IMG/VR virus record: IMGVR_UViG_3300005537_000662
Coordinates: 1-33,456 of that record
Direction: 5' to 3' (one strand)
From: a virus
Length of the DNA: 33,456 nt
In this document: positions 31,420 to 33,456 of the stretch, piece after piece
Numbering within the stretch: the stretch's first letter is position 1
Layout of the letters: the number at the start of each line of letters is the position of its first letter
Program-made: the position numbers and the translations under genes
Notes under the pieces: generated by a model
What the model saw: only the letters and a program-made list of their open reading frames with translations
What the model was told of the DNA's origin: nothing
The model's database searches: none

Positions 31420-31715
31420 CGAACGCCGTTCGCGACATCACTCTTCCGCCGGGCGCTGCTGAGCACCTGCGCGGCATGATCTACTCCCAGGGCCTATCGA
31501 TCCTCAAGGTTCTGCACTCCTGCCGATCCATCATGGTGGACAGCCCGAGAGGACTGTATGAAATCGACAACCCGTTTCAATGGACGCCCATTGACGACAT
31601 CGCGGAGGTTCTGACCCCACGAGTCCGCCTTGCACCGCCTCACCCCCAGGAACGGCGGCGGCGAGCCCCCGGTGCGCCCTGCAGTATCCGTTTGGTCGAG
31701 GGAGTGTCGGCATGA
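31416..31715 (+). CDS. Hypothetical protein starting on a palindrome copy
   Basis: A 99-residue protein, MTNAVRDITLPPGAAEHLRG at the start. Codons 2-6 are part of a variant of the dispersed palindrome (31418-31434), so binding there would sit on the translation start. C-terminus is basic and proline-rich. Coupled by overlaps on both sides. Confidence 0.6.
   Translation: MTNAVRDITLPPGAAEHLRGMIYSQGLSILKVLHSCRSIMVDSPRGLYEIDNPFQWTPIDDIAEVLTPRVRLAPPHPQERRRRAPGAPCSIRLVEGVSA
31418..31434. repeat. Dispersed palindrome, partial copy
   Basis: CGAACGCCGTTCGCG (31420-31434) matches 15 of 17 bases exactly, overlapping the start of the gene at 31416. Confidence 0.6.
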
Positions 31716-32152
31716 ATATCGTCTGCAAAGGCTCGCTCCTCCTCGGCACCGCTTGCCAGAGCTGTGTCAAGTGCCAGGCCGAACGAGGAGATCTGGCCGA
31801 TCAGAAGGAGCTGATCGCGGTCCTGAAAGACAACCTCGCTCTGTACCAAAGCCGCGACTCCCACCACCTCTGGCGCGGAGCGTGCCGTCACCTGTGGATA
31901 ATGGACCCGGATCACATGACCCCTTGTCCGATCTGCACCGCCAAAAGTGAGAGCCTTCTGACGACCGCCGAAACCGACGTCTTGGATATGAGCAGCGAGC
32001 TGTGGAATGCGATTGTCCATCTGAGCGATCACCACCCTGCAGATCTCGCTGAGACCGCCCGCGACATTCACAATATTCAGAACCGAGTGATGGCGCGCGT
32101 CGCGCGCCGCAACCTCGCTTGGAAGAGGTCCGTGGATGCCAAAGCCCCCTGA
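31712..32152 (+). CDS. Cys/His-rich hypothetical protein
   Basis: A 146-residue protein. CQSCVKC (15-21) and CPIC (about 72-75) with nearby histidines (HHLWRGACRHLW) suggest a zinc-binding fold; the rest is helical with an acidic middle. Unknown; overlaps the previous gene by 4 nt and the next by 17 nt. Confidence 0.65.
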   Translation: MNIVCKGSLLLGTACQSCVKCQAERGDLADQKELIAVLKDNLALYQSRDSHHLWRGACRHLWIMDPDHMTPCPICTAKSESLLTTAETDVLDMSSELWNAIVHLSDHHPADLAETARDIHNIQNRVMARVARRNLAWKRSVDAKAP

Positions 32153-32417
32153 CAACTGGCCCGCCGGCGCGATCCCGCGCTGCCTCGACGTCAGCCAGGC
32201 CGCCTTCTATTGCGGCAACCTCTCGGAGACCAAGTTCCGCGACCTGGTCAAGGAAGATGCCAAAGGACGCCGGCCGATCCTTAAGCCCGTCCCGCTGAGC
32301 CCGGGCCGGATGGGATGGCTGCGCGAGCAGCTCGATGAATGGCTTGACCGCCAAGCCGGCCGGCAGCAGCCTGACGGCAACGCAAGCGATTGGATGGCAT
32401 CCCTTGGTGAAGATTGA
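32136..32417 (+). CDS. Excisionase/AlpA-like protein
   Basis: A 93-residue DNA-binding protein with a MerR-like winged HTH: CLDVSQAAFYCGNLSETKFR, then PLSPGRMGWLREQLDEWLDR. Gene directly before the integrase, sharing its mRNA and overlapping it by 11 nt, the classic excisionase place. Shine-Dalgarno GGAAGAGG. Confidence 0.8.
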   Translation: MPKPPDNWPAGAIPRCLDVSQAAFYCGNLSETKFRDLVKEDAKGRRPILKPVPLSPGRMGWLREQLDEWLDRQAGRQQPDGNASDWMASLGED

Positions 32418-33456
32418 CCTTCCCTACGCCTGGACGCAGACGGTCAAGGGCCGGAGCTACACCTATTATCGCCGCGACGGGCAGCGCATCCCCATAAAAG
32501 GGGTGCCTGGCACGCGGGAATGGCTCGATGCCTATTACCGCATCCACGAAAGCTTCGAGGCGCCTGCAGCACAGGGCACCAAGCCCGGGTCGCTCGGCGC
32601 CCTGGTGGAGCACTTCCTGTCGGCGCCGGAGTTCACGAAGCTGGCCAACAAGACCAAGGGCGACTACCGGACCCACCTGGACTACCTGAAAAGCAAGCAC
32701 GGCCAGCTGCCGGTCGCGACGATGCCTCGCGACTTCGTCCTTGGCCTTCGCGACAAGATGGCGAAGACCCCGCGCAAGGCGGACTACCTGGTAGCGGTGC
32801 TGAAGCGCCTCCTCAATTTTGCCATCGACCGCCCCACTACCTACAGGCTCACTCATAACCCGGCAGCCAAGATCAAGTCGATCGCCTCGACGGAAGGTTG
32901 GGCTCCCTGGGAAGAGTGGCAGATCGCCAAATTCCGAGCCCATTGGAAACCGGACACGGTCGAACGCGTCGCCTTCGAGATGCTGCTTAACCTCGGCCAG
33001 CGCGGCGGCGATACCTGCGCTATGGTGCGCAACCAGTATTTCAACGGGTCCGTAGCGGTAAAGCAGGAGAAGACCCGGGCGCGCGTCTGGGTGCCTGCCT
33101 CTGACGAGCTGGCCGACGTTCTCGACGCCTGGCTAGCGAAGCACGACCACATCGCGATTCTAACCCTCGACAGCGGCGCGGCGATGAAGATCCACTACTT
33201 TCGCAAGATGATGGCCGCCGCGTTCCAGGCGGCCGGCATCGAGGGCGTAGTGATCCATGGTCTCCGCTACACCGCGGCAACGGTCCTGCACGAGGTCGGC
33301 TGTGATTGGGAGACGATCGGCTCGATCACCGGCCACGCGACCGCCCAGATGGTGAAGAAGTACACCGAGAAGAAGCGCCGGGCGAAACTGGCGATTGCCC
33401 GCCTCAACCGTGCCCGCGGAACGAAGCAAAAACGGTCGAGTGAAAAACCGGACTGA
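32407..33456 (+). CDS. int: Tyrosine integrase of element B
   Basis: A 349-residue recombinase if GTG 32407 is the start; ATG 32335 would add 24 residues read inside the excisionase gene. The core-binding domain covers about 50-150 (GSLGALVEHFLSAPEFTKLA). Catalytic motifs: LGQRGGDTCAM (Arg), KQEKTRARVWVPA (Lys), HGLRYTAATVLHE (HxxR), GSITGHATAQM (second His) and nucleophile Tyr in KKYTEK. Not closely similar to integrase A. The stop codon is the last codon of the window, so its attachment site should lie just beyond. Confidence 0.92.
   Translation: MKIDLPYAWTQTVKGRSYTYYRRDGQRIPIKGVPGTREWLDAYYRIHESFEAPAAQGTKPGSLGALVEHFLSAPEFTKLANKTKGDYRTHLDYLKSKHGQLPVATMPRDFVLGLRDKMAKTPRKADYLVAVLKRLLNFAIDRPTTYRLTHNPAAKIKSIASTEGWAPWEEWQIAKFRAHWKPDTVERVAFEMLLNLGQRGGDTCAMVRNQYFNGSVAVKQEKTRARVWVPASDELADVLDAWLAKHDHIAILTLDSGAAMKIHYFRKMMAAAFQAAGIEGVVIHGLRYTAATVLHEVGCDWETIGSITGHATAQMVKKYTEKKRRAKLAIARLNRARGTKQKRSSEKPD

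Overview
The window is high-GC DNA, probably from an alphaproteobacterium; this rests on base composition, tRNA-Lys sequence type and the style of the phage genes, and no marker fixes the genus. A chromosomal Nudix hydrolase gene (1-432) is followed by two integrated elements lying head to tail. They share an attachment core, a 45-bp stretch that is the 3' part (anticodon loop to CCA) of a minus-strand tRNA-Lys(UUU). The core occurs identically at 460-504 and 9275-9319. Neither copy has the 5' half of the tRNA, so the intact tRNA probably lies beyond 33456, next to a third copy.

Element A (about 460-9319, 8.8 kb) looks like a phage satellite. It has a P4-type integrase, an AlpA-like regulator, a 625-residue TOPRIM/RecA-fold replication protein followed by a large hairpin array that may be its origin, a lower-GC membrane protein as cargo, a minus-strand regulator pair, an Ash-like ORF, a long untranslated leader, and one fused HK97-type prohead protease-major capsid protein. 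It has no terminase, portal or tail gene. It ends with a small ribbon-helix-helix-like gene and a 59-residue antitoxin-like gene.

Element B (about 9275 to the right edge, at least 24 kb) is a prophage-derived element. It starts with a BrnT/BrnA toxin-antitoxin pair behind an inverted-repeat operator. A long minus-strand series (28914 down to 10072) then runs, in transcription order, from a Cro-like regulator through small early genes, a DnaG-type primase, a separate helicase, an origin-like repeat cluster, a probable late regulator, a tail/neck protein, baseplate J, a gp48-like tail protein, two large tail fibres, holin, GH108 endolysin, lipoproteins, a lipase and a secreted nuclease. Most of these genes overlap by 4 nt. 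The plus-strand operon 30280-33456 carries another HTH regulator, small unknown genes, an excisionase-like gene and a second tyrosine integrase. Capsid, portal, terminase, sheath/tube and tape-measure genes are absent. A junction near 20377 joins a truncated gene to a baseplate J gene lacking its usual N-terminus, so a deletion probably removed them.

Element A therefore has a capsid but no tail, and element B has tail tip, fibres and lysis genes but no head. Other unexplained structure includes a 17-bp palindrome scattered six times through B, one 21-bp operator shared by two divergent regulatory regions of B, replication-origin-like repeats in both elements, a convincing zinc-ribbon ORF antisense to an operon gene, and a 377-bp intergenic region with CRP-like sites and strong hairpins.
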